This document shows, one piece after another, positions 51,001 to 61,480 of a DNA stretch of 64,000 nt. Position numbers and translations under genes: made by a program. Origin of the DNA: Burhinus oedicnemus (lineage: Eukaryota > Chordata > Aves > Charadriiformes > Burhinidae); the NCBI GenBank assembly GCA_008921705.1, contig VFFE01007836.1, positions 3,554,360 to 3,618,359 of the forward strand, in the 5' to 3' direction. The notes below the pieces were generated by a model, which saw only the letters and a program-made list of their open reading frames with translations, was not told the origin of the DNA and did no database searches. The stretch's first letter is position 1. Every line of letters begins with the position of its first letter.

Positions 51001-54000
51001 GACTTGCATTTTCAACTAATCTGGCTTGAGTAATGAGTGAAATTTCTAGCCGAGTGGTGATTGGCATTCTCTGAATGAATCCTTTCCTCATATTTCATTT
51101 TCATGGGTGACTGATCACATCCAGTATATGAAAAACTGACATATGTTAATTGAACAGATTTGTGACAGGTGATTAGCTCTCCTTTCCTAAAGAGTCCTAG
51201 AGCTGTTTAATTGTTCAAAATTGATAAAACTGGGGGCTTGTTTTTTTTTTTTGGTCACCAACTTGGCCCTCGACACTAAGATCTGAACTTTAGGAAATGG
51301 CTTCAAAGGTGCAAACTAAAACTACATGAACCCTGTAGTCTTTGACTCCTGAAAGTTTCTCTTTGTTTCACTGCCTTTTTGGGAGGAAGAGAGGGAAGAA
51401 GTGAAGGGCAAAATAACCACCCAGTTAGGAAGAAGAGAGTATCTTTGAGGACAAAGACCTCTTCCTCCTTTGACTGTTCTTTTAAGGCATTCTTTGAAAC
51501 TTTCCAAACTACTGAACGATGAAAGGCATTAAATCTTTTTTTTTTGGGGGGGGAGGGAGGGGAAATCAAGGAATTCATGGGAAAACTCTACCAGGTGCTT
51601 GGCAATCAGCTCAGCTATATGTGCTGAAAGCTGAACTCCGCAGTCTACTGTACAAGAGCCATCCCTTTACAGTACAGACAGCCAAAAACACAGGGAACAC
51701 CAGTTCCCACAGAACGTGCTTCCCTGTCCCAGAGCAGAGCACGTCACACCTCAACATCCCAAGAAATTATGTTCTAGCCTAGGATCTCAGGGTTCTGGAC
51801 TACGGACACCAAAACCAGAACACCTATAGCTGCTGGTTCCTGTAGGGCTAGAAGCCTGGGGACCTTGGAGGCAACCTGCAAGAACAGAAGCCTCCAGAAG
51901 CCCAGCTCAAGCTGGGACTGCAACAGCTGCAGGACAAAAACAGCTCCCAGAGGGACGGCTGGCACGAGACTCGGGAGCTTTGAAGCCTGAACCAGAGACG
52001 ACCGAGCAGTGGAGGCTGCAGGAGACTGACAGGACATGGGATCTTCCCTAACCTAGATGGTCAGCACCACACAGGGCTCCCGGGAGCATATTGTATGGCG
52101 GGGGCATCACATATTAGAGTTGCTGGGAACAGAATTTTTGAGAATTTTTAGTTTTCTGGGAATTGGAAAGTTTAGATATTACCCGCAAAACAGAATTCAC
52201 AAATTTTGGGCAGCTCCGCTCTCTTCTATGCCGGGAAGCCCACCTCTACCTTAGGCTGGAGGACAAATAATACTCAACCTACAGTTTTTCCTGTGAGAAA
52301 ACTAGCGGAAGCTGCCAATCAGATGCTTGCTGGTAGGAGCAGCCAACAAAGGACTTTTGGCTATTCAGATAATCCGCTATTGTTCTCATTCCTCCATGCT
52401 AAGTGCTGTCTGTCCAACCCTTTGCCCTTAGTTTCATGCCAGACCTGTTCTCTCTTCTGCTTCGCTTCTCTCATAAAAGCTTTCCTTTCAAGACCACTTT
52501 CCATTTAGCTTATCCTTTCCTAATTCTTGGCTGATTTTTTTTAGATATTACCATAACAATAAATACCTTCCTCTTTGTCTCAGTATTAGCACTTCTACAA
52601 GATCATATGAGAACTACACCCAGCCACAGCTGGCTACAGCAGCACTTCTTCCTCAGCTCCGCTGCAGCTTCTTCCCATACAAACAGAAGTTCGTATTTAG
52701 TTGTTGTCAGATTATCAGAGAGAAGCAACAGCTGCAAGGACAAGTTTGCTGCAGTTTTAAGGAACTTAAAACACTGGGGTTGAATAGTTTCTTTTATTAT
52801 AAATTGATGATTGTGATAGCTAGCAAATATTCTGGAAAATTTCACATGTTCTTCACAACACAGGCTTTAGAGAATTCGATAAATTTGTGCAATTACTCTG
52901 TCAGTTCCCTCACTAAATAGTTGCCCTTTCATTGATGAAGACCTCAGATTCAAACTTCAGTGATCAACTTTGATGTGTCTAAGCCAAGGGGCAAAAGAGA
53001 AAAAAACCAAATAGACATGCTTATCCTTAGCAATCCTTAAATGTGGTACACGCAAGCCCCACTAGAAAATAGATGCCAGAAGGAATACAGTGATGACAGC
53101 TAATGGCAAACAACTAAATAACTCATACAATAATGTATAGATAATGTGCAGGAAGAATAGAGGATTAATTAATCACATCATAAGGCTTGTAGTGAGACAT
53201 TCTTTCTTTTAGCAGAGGCACACGTTTGCAGAAATACAGGCAAGCTTTTGAGACTGCATGGGGGACAAATCTTGCTTCACTTACATCCAGAGACTAAAGT
53301 ACTCAATAAATTTTAGACTACAGAAAATGAGAAATTATTTAATCTTGTGGTAATGTATCTGTTAAAAACTCACCTAATTCAATATCTCTTATTCCCATGT
53401 ACGTTTCAAGAAGCTCATCCACCTTTTTAATTGCTTTTTCTTCAACTTCAGTTGGCTTTGTTGAAACAAAGGGAGAAACAGAACAAAAGTATGATTATAT
53501 CCATACAGATTTCAAAATAACCAGCAATTTGCCACTGATTATCCTTACTCCCATCCTAGCCACCTAGGCTTACAAAATCTACAAGTAAAACACATTATTC
53601 CACTCTCTCTCCCTCTTCTGACAAGCCTGAGCCTTCCTCCTAACACCAAGACACACAGCTCTCACATTCAAACTAAGCAGGGCCCTTGCACCTCCTGACA
53701 GTACAGATCTTCATCAAATCCTCATCAGTTTTAGAGGAAGGCAGAATAAATAACATTTCTTCTTCCAAACCCTAATCCTGGTTTTACACATATTCATGTC
53801 AACGTACATTATTAGCCTCTCTTAACACCAACCCCTACACCAGCCCTGTACACTTTGCAATGTCAGAAACAGAACCAACTCTACAACTGGCTCCCCCTTT
53901 TCCCCCCTTCCCTCTTTTCAACACTCCATGGCCTAATCTACCTTAAATTCATCCATGTAATCCATGACATCTACATATAGGCTCTCTGTTTCCAGATTCC

Positions 54001-57000
54001 TCAGCCCCATCCTATCCCTGCTAGCCTTCAACTTTATGTAAGCATTTCTCCCTGCAGAAGGCAGTCATCTTCTTAAGTCCTGCAAGCTTTGTAACATCTG
54101 GATTTTTCCTTCCTACTTTACCTTATCAGCCTTGGGGAACAATAAATCAGGTGCTAGATGATTAAACTATTGAAGGACCCCAAGATAACCATACCATTTC
54201 CTCCATGGTAGCAGGCCCTTTGGTTCTCAGCCGAAGTGTTTCTCTCCCTCTGGGGATTTTAGCCTCTGGCAAAGTTCCACCTTTGGACCTTGGTTCCAGC
54301 TTTTCTGAAGACAAAAGAAACAACAAAAAAAAAAGGAAAAGAGTACCAAACAAAACTAAGTATATGGTACATCAGAATATGATATATTTGCTTTGGCTAT
54401 TACATTACCTTCACTTTTTATTCTAATCAAGATCTAGATGTATGTAAAAATTTAATTATAAAAATTAACTGTATTCTAAGTATAGCTTTGCTGACAGTTT
54501 CTTGTCTTCAAACTTTCACATCTGCTTGACTGCACTGAAGCTAGGACTTCCACTAACCAATATACCTTTGCAGGCCTATTGCACTCAACGCCATAGGTGC
54601 ACTTTGTATAATTTTATTTCCCTATTCTACAGAAAAGTAGAAGTATTTATTACTTAATATTAGATAATGGCTGAAGTCATCAGCCAAACGCTGATTTATC
54701 CTGGTCTTTACAGGCAGACTCTGTAGCAGGTTTAGCATTGCAACATTTCCATCTTTCACTGGTGCAATGGTGCAAGCACCGCTGCTAAACAGGTCATGAT
54801 GAGCCACATTGAGTGGAGCTAACAATTTGATTACTAGCAGTCACATAGGTGAAATGTCTGTAAGTAGATCTGCAGGAGTTTTTCTACTGGTTTCACCGAG
54901 GTCATGATTTCACACCTGATAAATCTCTACCAAGAAAAGTTTACCCAAAGTGTTCTTTACCTGAATTCAGCTTTCCTCCTTTAATCTTGGGTAAGGGCAC
55001 CCCAGTTAGTAAATGGAGTATGGAACCATTTAGGATTTGGCTTCCTTCTTCTAGGACATAATTTTACATTCAGGAGTGGCAAGGCTTTAATTTACTTACT
55101 GACATGGGAGTTACATAGTTAATCTAGAAAGAGCTAGAAGAGAGGAGATGACTTTGCAGAGCTGTTTTTAACTGTGCTCTTTTCTCTACCAGATTATTCC
55201 TCCTCTTAACAGCAGGCCTTTCTAATAAGCTCTCCTTGAAGGCAAGGTTTTAACATGCTATATTCATTTTGCCCAGGTAGATTCCAACTCATCATTCTTG
55301 CATAAGTAGTCAAAAATCCAGATTATTCTGCCGAACAAGTCTTGAAAAGTAAATTTTAATTGCTTTTATTTTAACAAATAGATATGGCCCAGTCTACTAC
55401 ATATATACTTAGGATCAATAAGTTTCTTTAATCCTTTTATTGCTTCAAGGACAGTTTAAAACATCCTTAAGATTGTCATCATTTCTGCTAGACTTGTTTC
55501 AAAAAGTCATTCCTGGTACAACATACATCTTTTTCCAGTTTTGTCACCATCAGCACCTTAAAACTCACGACCTGACAAGCTTTACTCGCAATACTTTAGC
55601 CCAAAGCTCTCTGGCCATCACAGAAATCACTTTTCACATTCACATAATTTAAATTTAGAGTTTGTGTTATGCTGCCTTTACTTAGTTTCTATTAATTTTT
55701 CACCAATTTGTAGAGGGCCAGCTTGTGACTGGTAAGGACCGATCTTATTCAGACAAGCCTTTAATTCTGTGCTACAAGCCTTGCCTGGAGTAGCTGAGGC
55801 ACTCTGTGTGCACGTGGAAGAAAGATATCCAACCAGTAAATTACATTTATTTCACATTCTGCTGGGAGGAGGAAAAATAACAGTAATTTCACATACAGAC
55901 TCGTCCCTTATTTCTATGCCCTCACAAACTTGTGTTGAAACTAACAGGAATTCAGCACCTACTTCTCCAGCAGGATCTGGATCTTGTTTGTCATCTGCTC
56001 TGGGGCTATTCTCAGCATGCTGCAGCTTAAACACTGTCTTGAATAAATTTGTGCCTAAAGTCTAACTGCACCTAAGGCTAGAGGCTGGATATTCTAACCT
56101 ATTGGGCGCTGCAACTTGTAAATTAATTTCTGCAGGGTAAAAAAATAACATGCATCTTCCAAAAATCTATCTGAAAAGCTCTGATCACCTCTTAAGTCAA
56201 TGTCAGATAAAAGGTATTGTCATGGAATTAGCAGGTTTCCTTCTCTACATCACAAGCAGACTAAAAGGTATCTTATCTTAATCACCCGACTAAAGTAATT
56301 ACTATTAAATAATGGCTGAAGTTATCAATCAAATGCTGATTTACCCTGATCCTTACAGATTATGTAACATTTAGCACTGAATGCAACTTAGAGACCCATA
56401 TTAAAAAGGTATTGCTCTATTACTAATTGCAATACTATGCATATGTAATACTACTTTAGCGTAATGCATAACATACACAACTTACACCCAAACGCATTAG
56501 AGATTAGCTCATAACCCTCATTCTTCACAGAAACACCAAAAGCCAAAAGAAACGTTCAAATTTCTCTCATTTTCAATTTCTGCTGCTATTCTGACACCAA
56601 GTGTCAAGACTGGTGTATGACAGCAATTGTAAACTACTAACAGATAAAAAAACGATTTGAAAAATAAACATTTCAAACTTTTGCTGCTGTGGTGAAGATG
56701 GTGATTTTTAACTTGCTGTTAGTACAGGCATGCACAAGGACTCATATACACTTATAATTTAGCAGTATTTTGAAGTTTTTATTACAGAAAAATGATACAT
56801 GGTTTGGGAGGGGATATAAAAAATTGGGAGAATAAAAAATGAAAACTCAGTCTCTCTTTTTTTTTTTTTAGTTTACCACATTGATAAAATCAATATACAT
56901 AACAATTAGCAGTAGGTATGCATTCCTCCCGTATAAGTATCACTTTCTCATAGCATGCAGGTGGTAGAGACAGAGTGTTGCCTTACTGCTCTCTTCCCAT

Positions 57001-60000
57001 TCTGACTGTACCTCCTGCATGATTAGAGATCCACAAAATAGCTGGGGCGAGCAGGCAGGCGTGCAGCAAAGGAGACGCTCTAGGGAATCCCAGACAGTGT
57101 TTTCCGCGGTATCCTTCTGCATTAGAGAGTGCAGTCCCCAGTAAAGGCTTCAGAAATAGAAAAATCCGACACACAGATGAACAGGGATTACGTATCAAGA
57201 AAGGAAAAGAGAAGAGGAGGTTCAAGGATCAGCGCATTAGTGAAGCAATCTGTGCTTTAAAACTGTGCCTGTGAGACAATTCCTGCGCTTATTTCGTACC
57301 ATCATATGGTGGGGCAAAGGAATCGAGCAACTGAGACTCAGGCTGGGGCAGCCCACACCAGGATGACCACTGGAGAAAGCAAGATGGAAGAAAATCCATT
57401 CATAAATTTCCCACTTCAAAGAAAAAAAAAAGAAAAAAAAAGAAAGAAAGAAAGAAAACCCCACACTTTTGCATCAGTTATGCTACCTTGGGTGGACACC
57501 TGGCTGCAATCTGAAAACAAACTTACAGTGCAGTGCAGTGTTGGGATTTCAATATCCAGTGAGCAATGTGGACAGTCAGGTCACTCACCAAATGCTTTCA
57601 TGGGCTCTACCAACTCCAGCTTAAACACCTGGTCTTTCTCCAGATCTTTTAGCATTTTGGCAACTTCATAATGCCGACGATCTGACACATTTTTTCCATT
57701 TATAGTCTCTATGTGATCACCCACGCAGATGATTTTGGTTCGGTCCATAAGGCTACCTTCTTTGATTCGCTATTGTTAAAAAAAAAAATTAGAAACATTT
57801 CTTTAAAAGATAAAGAGGTGACACCGCAGTTTCAAGAATGTCAGTTAACAACATCAATAGCATTGAGCATTTCATAAAATGTGTTTCAGGAAGCATTATT
57901 TTTCAAACAAAGTATTTTAATAAGCATTGAATATAAAATCAACAGGAAAAAAAAAAGAATGCAATCATACTTTAGAAATTAAGGCTTCTGAATAAGCTAA
58001 ATTTTTGTGCTTTAAAACTGAACCCAAATGTGTCAGTAATGTGAATGTTTAATTGAATTTGGGGGGGTTATTTTGATTCGATAGTTTGACAAGCATAGGA
58101 ACAGAACTTTTCTCTTTTCAAGTATGGTCCAGGGACATGAAAAAAAATGCGTGTGATATGCTAAAAAATGACATACTATAAAGGGCTAGTCTTAATAGTC
58201 TTAGTAGCATAGACCCATCTACGGTGACAAAACTTCTACCATTTTCCTTATTAAGCTATACAGATGCATATTAAAGTATTTCCTCTGAAATAATAACAAA
58301 GAATAATAAATTCTTCTAAATGCCATCTCATGGAATACAAATGGTCTAAAGGTCATAAAATGTGACAGAAGTTAGTACTGATAGTTTTTGTGAAGTGGAA
58401 TTTAAAAAGTGAGAAACACCCCAATCTTTAAAAGATCTCTATGATTTATTGAGTCAATTAAAGGACACTAAAAATTTCAGTGATTCTGTTTATTGTTGTT
58501 ATATGCTGTCGTATTTGTTTATCATGTGCCTAAGTCATGTGAGCCGTTATCCTATGGCTATTTAATAGAAAAGCTACGACATAGTAGAATACCTTGTATT
58601 TTGTAGAGATCTGAATTTCATTCCAATTTCTTCCTGAATAGCGTACTTTTCAATAAAGACTGATGTTGTTCAGGCCAACTTTGAGTGAGATAACGGTGAG
58701 ACAAGGGAGATAAACATATCACCACCTACTACTATACCACCTAGCCCAGCTGCATAACTATCTCAGAAACCTGCTTCTAGTTTATGTGCGCACGTCTGAG
58801 CCCACATATGTGCCTCCATCTGAGAGAGTCAGTGGGAAGTGTGATAGTGCTCAGTGTCCTATAATGCACTGCAACAATTTTTAGCTTCAGGCTGAGTTTA
58901 ACTCTTTCTAGCACTTTTTTCTTTAACCTAGATTAAAACCAAAAAGAAGCCTCATGGTGAAGAGGGGGGATACCGTACACACACTAGAAACCAGGTCCCA
59001 AATGCATTTCTGTTACCAGATGCCAGGATTCAAAACTGTGCCCACCAGACTTCAATTAATGTTTAGTCTACATGTTAAATTCATTCTCATTTAGCTTTTC
59101 TTCACTTGGATCCTAATACCGAAACTGTTTAAGTAATATTCACTGGCTCTTATTTGTGTCATATCAAATATTTTTTAGTGACTTAGTTTTTATCATCACT
59201 CCAAGTTAACTGACCAGAGACAGCCAAGCTACATTGTCACAGTAATTAAGATGCAATTGATATGCCTCTGTTTCTAGTGCAATACAGTCCATTTAGAAGC
59301 TAGGATCTATATTTCCTACACAATGCCTAAAATTAATTGCACCACCCCATTTTATAATGTCTCCTTACGCACCAGTCAATCTTGCTTCAAATTCTACTGT
59401 TATTCTTTGAATGGCTAATTTGATTCCATGATACAGCTTCCCATCTGGCCATGTACCCAGAAAACAAATGTGTGAAAGCAGAGTGACACCAAGTTTTGTT
59501 CTTAGTAAGGCAAAGCAACATTAGATTTCATAGGAAAAGAACCTGCAGTTCAGAGAGTCCGGTTTAAAAACCGGCCGGGTTACCTATCAAACCTAGAAAC
59601 GACCCTGTTATTCAAAACACAATAAAATTACTACAGCCCATAACAGTTTTCAACAACACATGGATAGGTTAATTTAATATTAATTGATAATCAATAATAG
59701 AACATAGTAACAATTTTTCAAGGAAAGTAAATACATAAACAAAAATAATTCTATCAAACTTTAGAGACAGTCTTTGCTTAGTCATTTACCTAGACCACCA
59801 AGTATAAAAAAGATGCAGCTTTTAATTTGCATGTGCATTTTCTATGCTGTTTTAAAAAAATCCATTAGCTAAACATGCAAGAGCAACAAAGCAAGCTCCT
59901 AGAAACTCCTTTAAACTGATGTATTTCCACAAAGACGGCACCATTTTCATTATACTGCTTATTAGACCAATACAAGGACAATGACGTATAGTTCAGACAA

Positions 60001-61480
60001 GTTTTATACAATCTACTGGAAATTACAGCTTGTCTTGGTAACGTGGTGAGGGTTTTCCAGTCTGCTCCAGTTATGCAGTGGTCTGTGCGATGGCTTTTCT
60101 CTCTCTCCATGTTAGCACAGAGAGTAACGCTCTGCGCACGCGTGAACTTTAATTGCTGAAGGGCTGCTTTCAATGCCTTCTTTTGAAATACCACATAAGC
60201 AGCAGCATGACTGAATGTTAGGGGCTGCGTGGATGCTACCACTAGAAATTCAGACTTCTGTGTCTCTAAACAGAAAAATGAGGCTATGATTTTGCCAAAC
60301 TGCTTGCTGAAGCCTCCTCTGCATCTCGACTTTCTCAAGCGTGACCTCAATCACATTTTTCCACAACAAAGACAAGCAAACCTATTTCTAAAGCACATCT
60401 TGTTTTATATCCATGGTAGCTAAGGAATGAATAGAGAATACAACCTCTCCATACAAGAAGCTCTGTTTACACTAGCAATGAGAATAGCGATTGAGACAGC
60501 AGTAATCAAAGATAATTGCCAATGCCTCACTAATAATAGATAATTGGAGTAGATTAGAGCAAAGCATCTAAAAAAGGCAGAAAATGTAATTAAGGTTCCT
60601 AATAGTCTAGCAAGAAGGGTAGCATCATTTCCTCAGCCTCTACTTGTCTCAAAACATACTATCTGAAGGTCATATAGAAGAGGAGGAGGAAAGTAATTAT
60701 GATTAATATCTTGTACATGTTACTGCCTATAGTTGCTAGTCAAGTTGATTCTGGTAAATTATGTTAATCCATATCCTTAACACCTTTTAACTCATCCTAC
60801 CTATCAAAGGCAACAATACTGGAAAGCTGAAAAAGCACCATACTTGCACCTATTCTTGTAACACAAAGGCTGAGAACCGTCATAAAGACTGAAAGAACTT
60901 GATCTCATTATCACATGAGTGACAGACGTTCTATAAGCACCTAATGAATGACATCAGAAAATCACTTCAAAAAAAAAGAGAGGGGGCAGAAGCAAGCAGT
61001 ATCTAACACCTACCACCTCAGGGTAGGTCAGAAAATACAATGGTCACATTGTAAAGCTGATACACATTACAGAAGCAATGAACAAACGAACTAATTTTGA
61101 ATGACACGCAGCACAGAAATAGCTGAACTAATTTTGAATGATGTACCTAAAGAAAAACAACTTTATTTTTTACTTATCATATATATAATAATAAAAGATT
61201 TTATAGTTCTAAAGGATCATCAAAACAGTAATTAAACTGTTATAGTAACAGAAGCTTCTATAGAACCAAATATTTCACTGGTTATTAAATTTACCTTTAT
61301 AAACGGACAGCCAGTTCCATTGTCTGTAATGGTAAGCCCAAGCACATCATCAGTTTTAAGAATTTCCACTTCTTTTCGTTGTCCTTTTATGTGGGCAAAT
61401 ATGAAATCTTCAAGGCCAATTTGTGCACCTAAGAGCTTGTCCATATCAGCTTTATGAGTGTTCAAAGTGCAAAACATGAT
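44869..61480 (-). CDS. GIPC2: GIPC2 (GIPC-family PDZ adaptor), partial: exons 2-6, last 237 residues
   Basis: The spliced coding sequence is the complement of 61295-61480, 57589-57769, 54195-54304, 53374-53455 and 44869-45023. All acceptors end in AG, all donors begin with GT, and the phases join without a frameshift (186, 181+110, then 82+155 nt including TGA). GIPC proteins are cytosolic adaptors: the central PDZ domain binds C-terminal tails of membrane proteins, and the C-terminal GH2 domain binds myosin VI, coupling cargo to endosome traffic. The PDZ ligand loop LGLTITDNG and the C-terminal [20 protein letters not shown] block mark the family. GIPC2 is preferred over GIPC1 and GIPC3 because of the closeness of the C-terminal block and the long introns; GIPC1 and GIPC3 are compact genes in mammals. 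The family is about 315 residues long, so roughly 80 N-terminal residues (exon 1) are missing and must lie beyond 64000. No truncation, lost splice site or internal stop is seen. Confidence 0.9.
48290..48660. promoter_or_regulatory. GC/CpG-rich promoter-like block inside GIPC2 intron 5
   Basis: In AT-rich surroundings this stretch of under 400 bp is clearly GC-rich and carries on the order of 15-20 CpGs by eye. It has an inverted CCAAT box (ATTGG, 48445-48449) and a GGGGCGGGAGGG Sp1-type box (48475-48486). These are features of a small CpG island or internal promoter. The long frames on both strands here come from composition and resemble no protein. Direction of any transcription is unknown. 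Confidence 0.35.
52223..52228. repeat. Left 6-bp putative target duplication (CTTCTA)
   Basis: CTTCTA precedes a TG start at 52229 and is repeated exactly after a CA end at 52592-52597. Confidence 0.5.
52229..52591 (+). mobile_element. Probable solo LTR of an endogenous retrovirus (363 bp)
   Basis: The block starts TGCCGG and ends TTAGCA, between exact 6-bp repeats. Inside, in order, are a CCAAT box (52315-52319), a TATA-like CATAAAAG (52472-52479), an AATAAA (52558-52563) and a T/C-rich tail, which is the order of elements in an LTR. The stretch after AATAAA is short (about 28 bp) for U5, and the terminal repeats beyond TG/CA are weak, so the left boundary could be wrong. I do not recognise the family. 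It lies in the transcribed direction opposite to GIPC2. Confidence 0.5.
53374..53455 (-). CDS. GIPC2: GIPC2 exon 5
   Basis: This 82-nt exon has acceptor CAACAAAG before 53455 and donor GTGAGT at 53373. It encodes [20 protein letters not shown] then GIRDIEL and ends one base into the next codon. This links the post-PDZ region to the GH2 domain; the EKAIEKVDDLLE-like helix followed by YMGIRD is typical of the family. It is too short for an ORF search and was found by family similarity and splice logic. Confidence 0.95.
53456..54194 (-). other. GIPC2: GIPC2 intron 4 (0.74 kb)
   Basis: This is a short intron with a C/T-rich + strand. I see no repeat or conserved element in it. Confidence 0.85.
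54195..54304 (-). CDS. GIPC2: GIPC2 exon 4
   Basis: This 110-nt exon follows acceptor TTTTGTCTTCAG and is followed by donor GTATGG. With the last base of exon 3 it encodes [10 protein letters not shown], then [20 protein letters not shown] and PATMEEM. It forms the linker between the PDZ domain and GH2. The PRSKGG and LRLR(S/T)KGPATxEEM blocks are diagnostic of the GIPC family. Confidence 0.95.
54664..54713 (+). repeat. Short dispersed repeat, copy 1
   Basis: This 50-bp stretch begins ATAATGGCTGAAG and ends CTTTACAG. It matches 56309-56358 in the same orientation with 7 mismatches (86%), all transitions and no gaps. Weaker similarity runs about 40 bp further right. Family unknown. Confidence 0.6.
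56309..56358 (+). repeat. Short dispersed repeat, copy 2
   Basis: This is the partner of 54664-54713, 1645 bp downstream in the same orientation. Confidence 0.6.
57418..57458 (+). repeat. A-rich / AAAG simple repeat
   Basis: Runs of A with interspersed G end in four tandem AAAG units. This is low-complexity DNA. Confidence 0.85.
57589..57769 (-). CDS. GIPC2: GIPC2 exon 3 (second half of PDZ domain)
   Basis: This 181-nt exon has acceptor TTAACAATAG at 57770 and donor GTGAGT at 57588. It encodes [20 protein letters not shown], then [20 protein letters not shown] and [20 protein letters not shown], and ends one base into a codon. [12 protein letters not shown] followed by [10 protein letters not shown] is the typical second half of the GIPC PDZ domain, with the RRHYEVAK helix lining the ligand groove. 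Confidence 0.97.
57770..61294 (-). other. GIPC2: GIPC2 intron 2 (3.5 kb)
   Basis: No exon or recognised transposon is seen. It contains an inverted repeat with AACCGG cores at 59559-59580 and a 17-bp direct repeat (61088-61104 and 61125-61141). A 161-codon minus-strand frame (59865-60350) shows no family similarity. Confidence 0.85.
61295..61480 (-). CDS. GIPC2: GIPC2 exon 2 (end of GH1, first half of PDZ)
   Basis: This 186-nt, phase-0 exon has acceptor CTTTCCTCCTGCACAG at 61481 and donor GTAAAT at 61294. It encodes [20 protein letters not shown], then [20 protein letters not shown] and [22 protein letters not shown]. The CTLNT and GLEDFIFAH blocks close the N-terminal GIPC homology 1 domain. 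LGLTITDNG is the PDZ carboxylate-binding loop. The in-frame ATG at 61477 is internal and not the start: the AG and polypyrimidine tract just upstream and the preceding isoleucine codon show that an upstream exon joins here. Confidence 0.97.

Larger units (their letters stand above)
45024..53373 (-). other. GIPC2: GIPC2 intron 5 (8.35 kb)
   Basis: This is the largest intron wholly inside the window. It holds a GC- and CpG-rich block at about 48290-48660, a candidate conserved non-coding stretch at about 50870-51190, an unidentified GC-richer stretch at about 51590-52060, and a probable solo LTR at 52229-52591. Short T-runs lie near 49078-49092 and 51240-51252. No additional exon with family similarity is seen. 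Confidence 0.85.
54305..57588 (-). other. GIPC2: GIPC2 intron 3 (3.3 kb)
   Basis: The intron contains two copies of a short repeat (54664-54713 and 56309-56358) and an AAAG-type simple repeat (57418-57458). No extra exon is recognised. Confidence 0.85.

Noticed and set aside
51774..52037. Leucine-rich minus-strand frame in intron 5
   Set aside because: The composition is a by-product of a GC-richer stretch with repeated CAGGCTTC-like words. Several frames are open at once and none matches a protein.
59865..60350. 161-codon minus-strand frame inside GIPC2 intron 2
   Set aside because: It lies between two correctly spliced exons in phase with each other, shows no GIPC similarity and no known domain, so it is not an alternative exon on present evidence.
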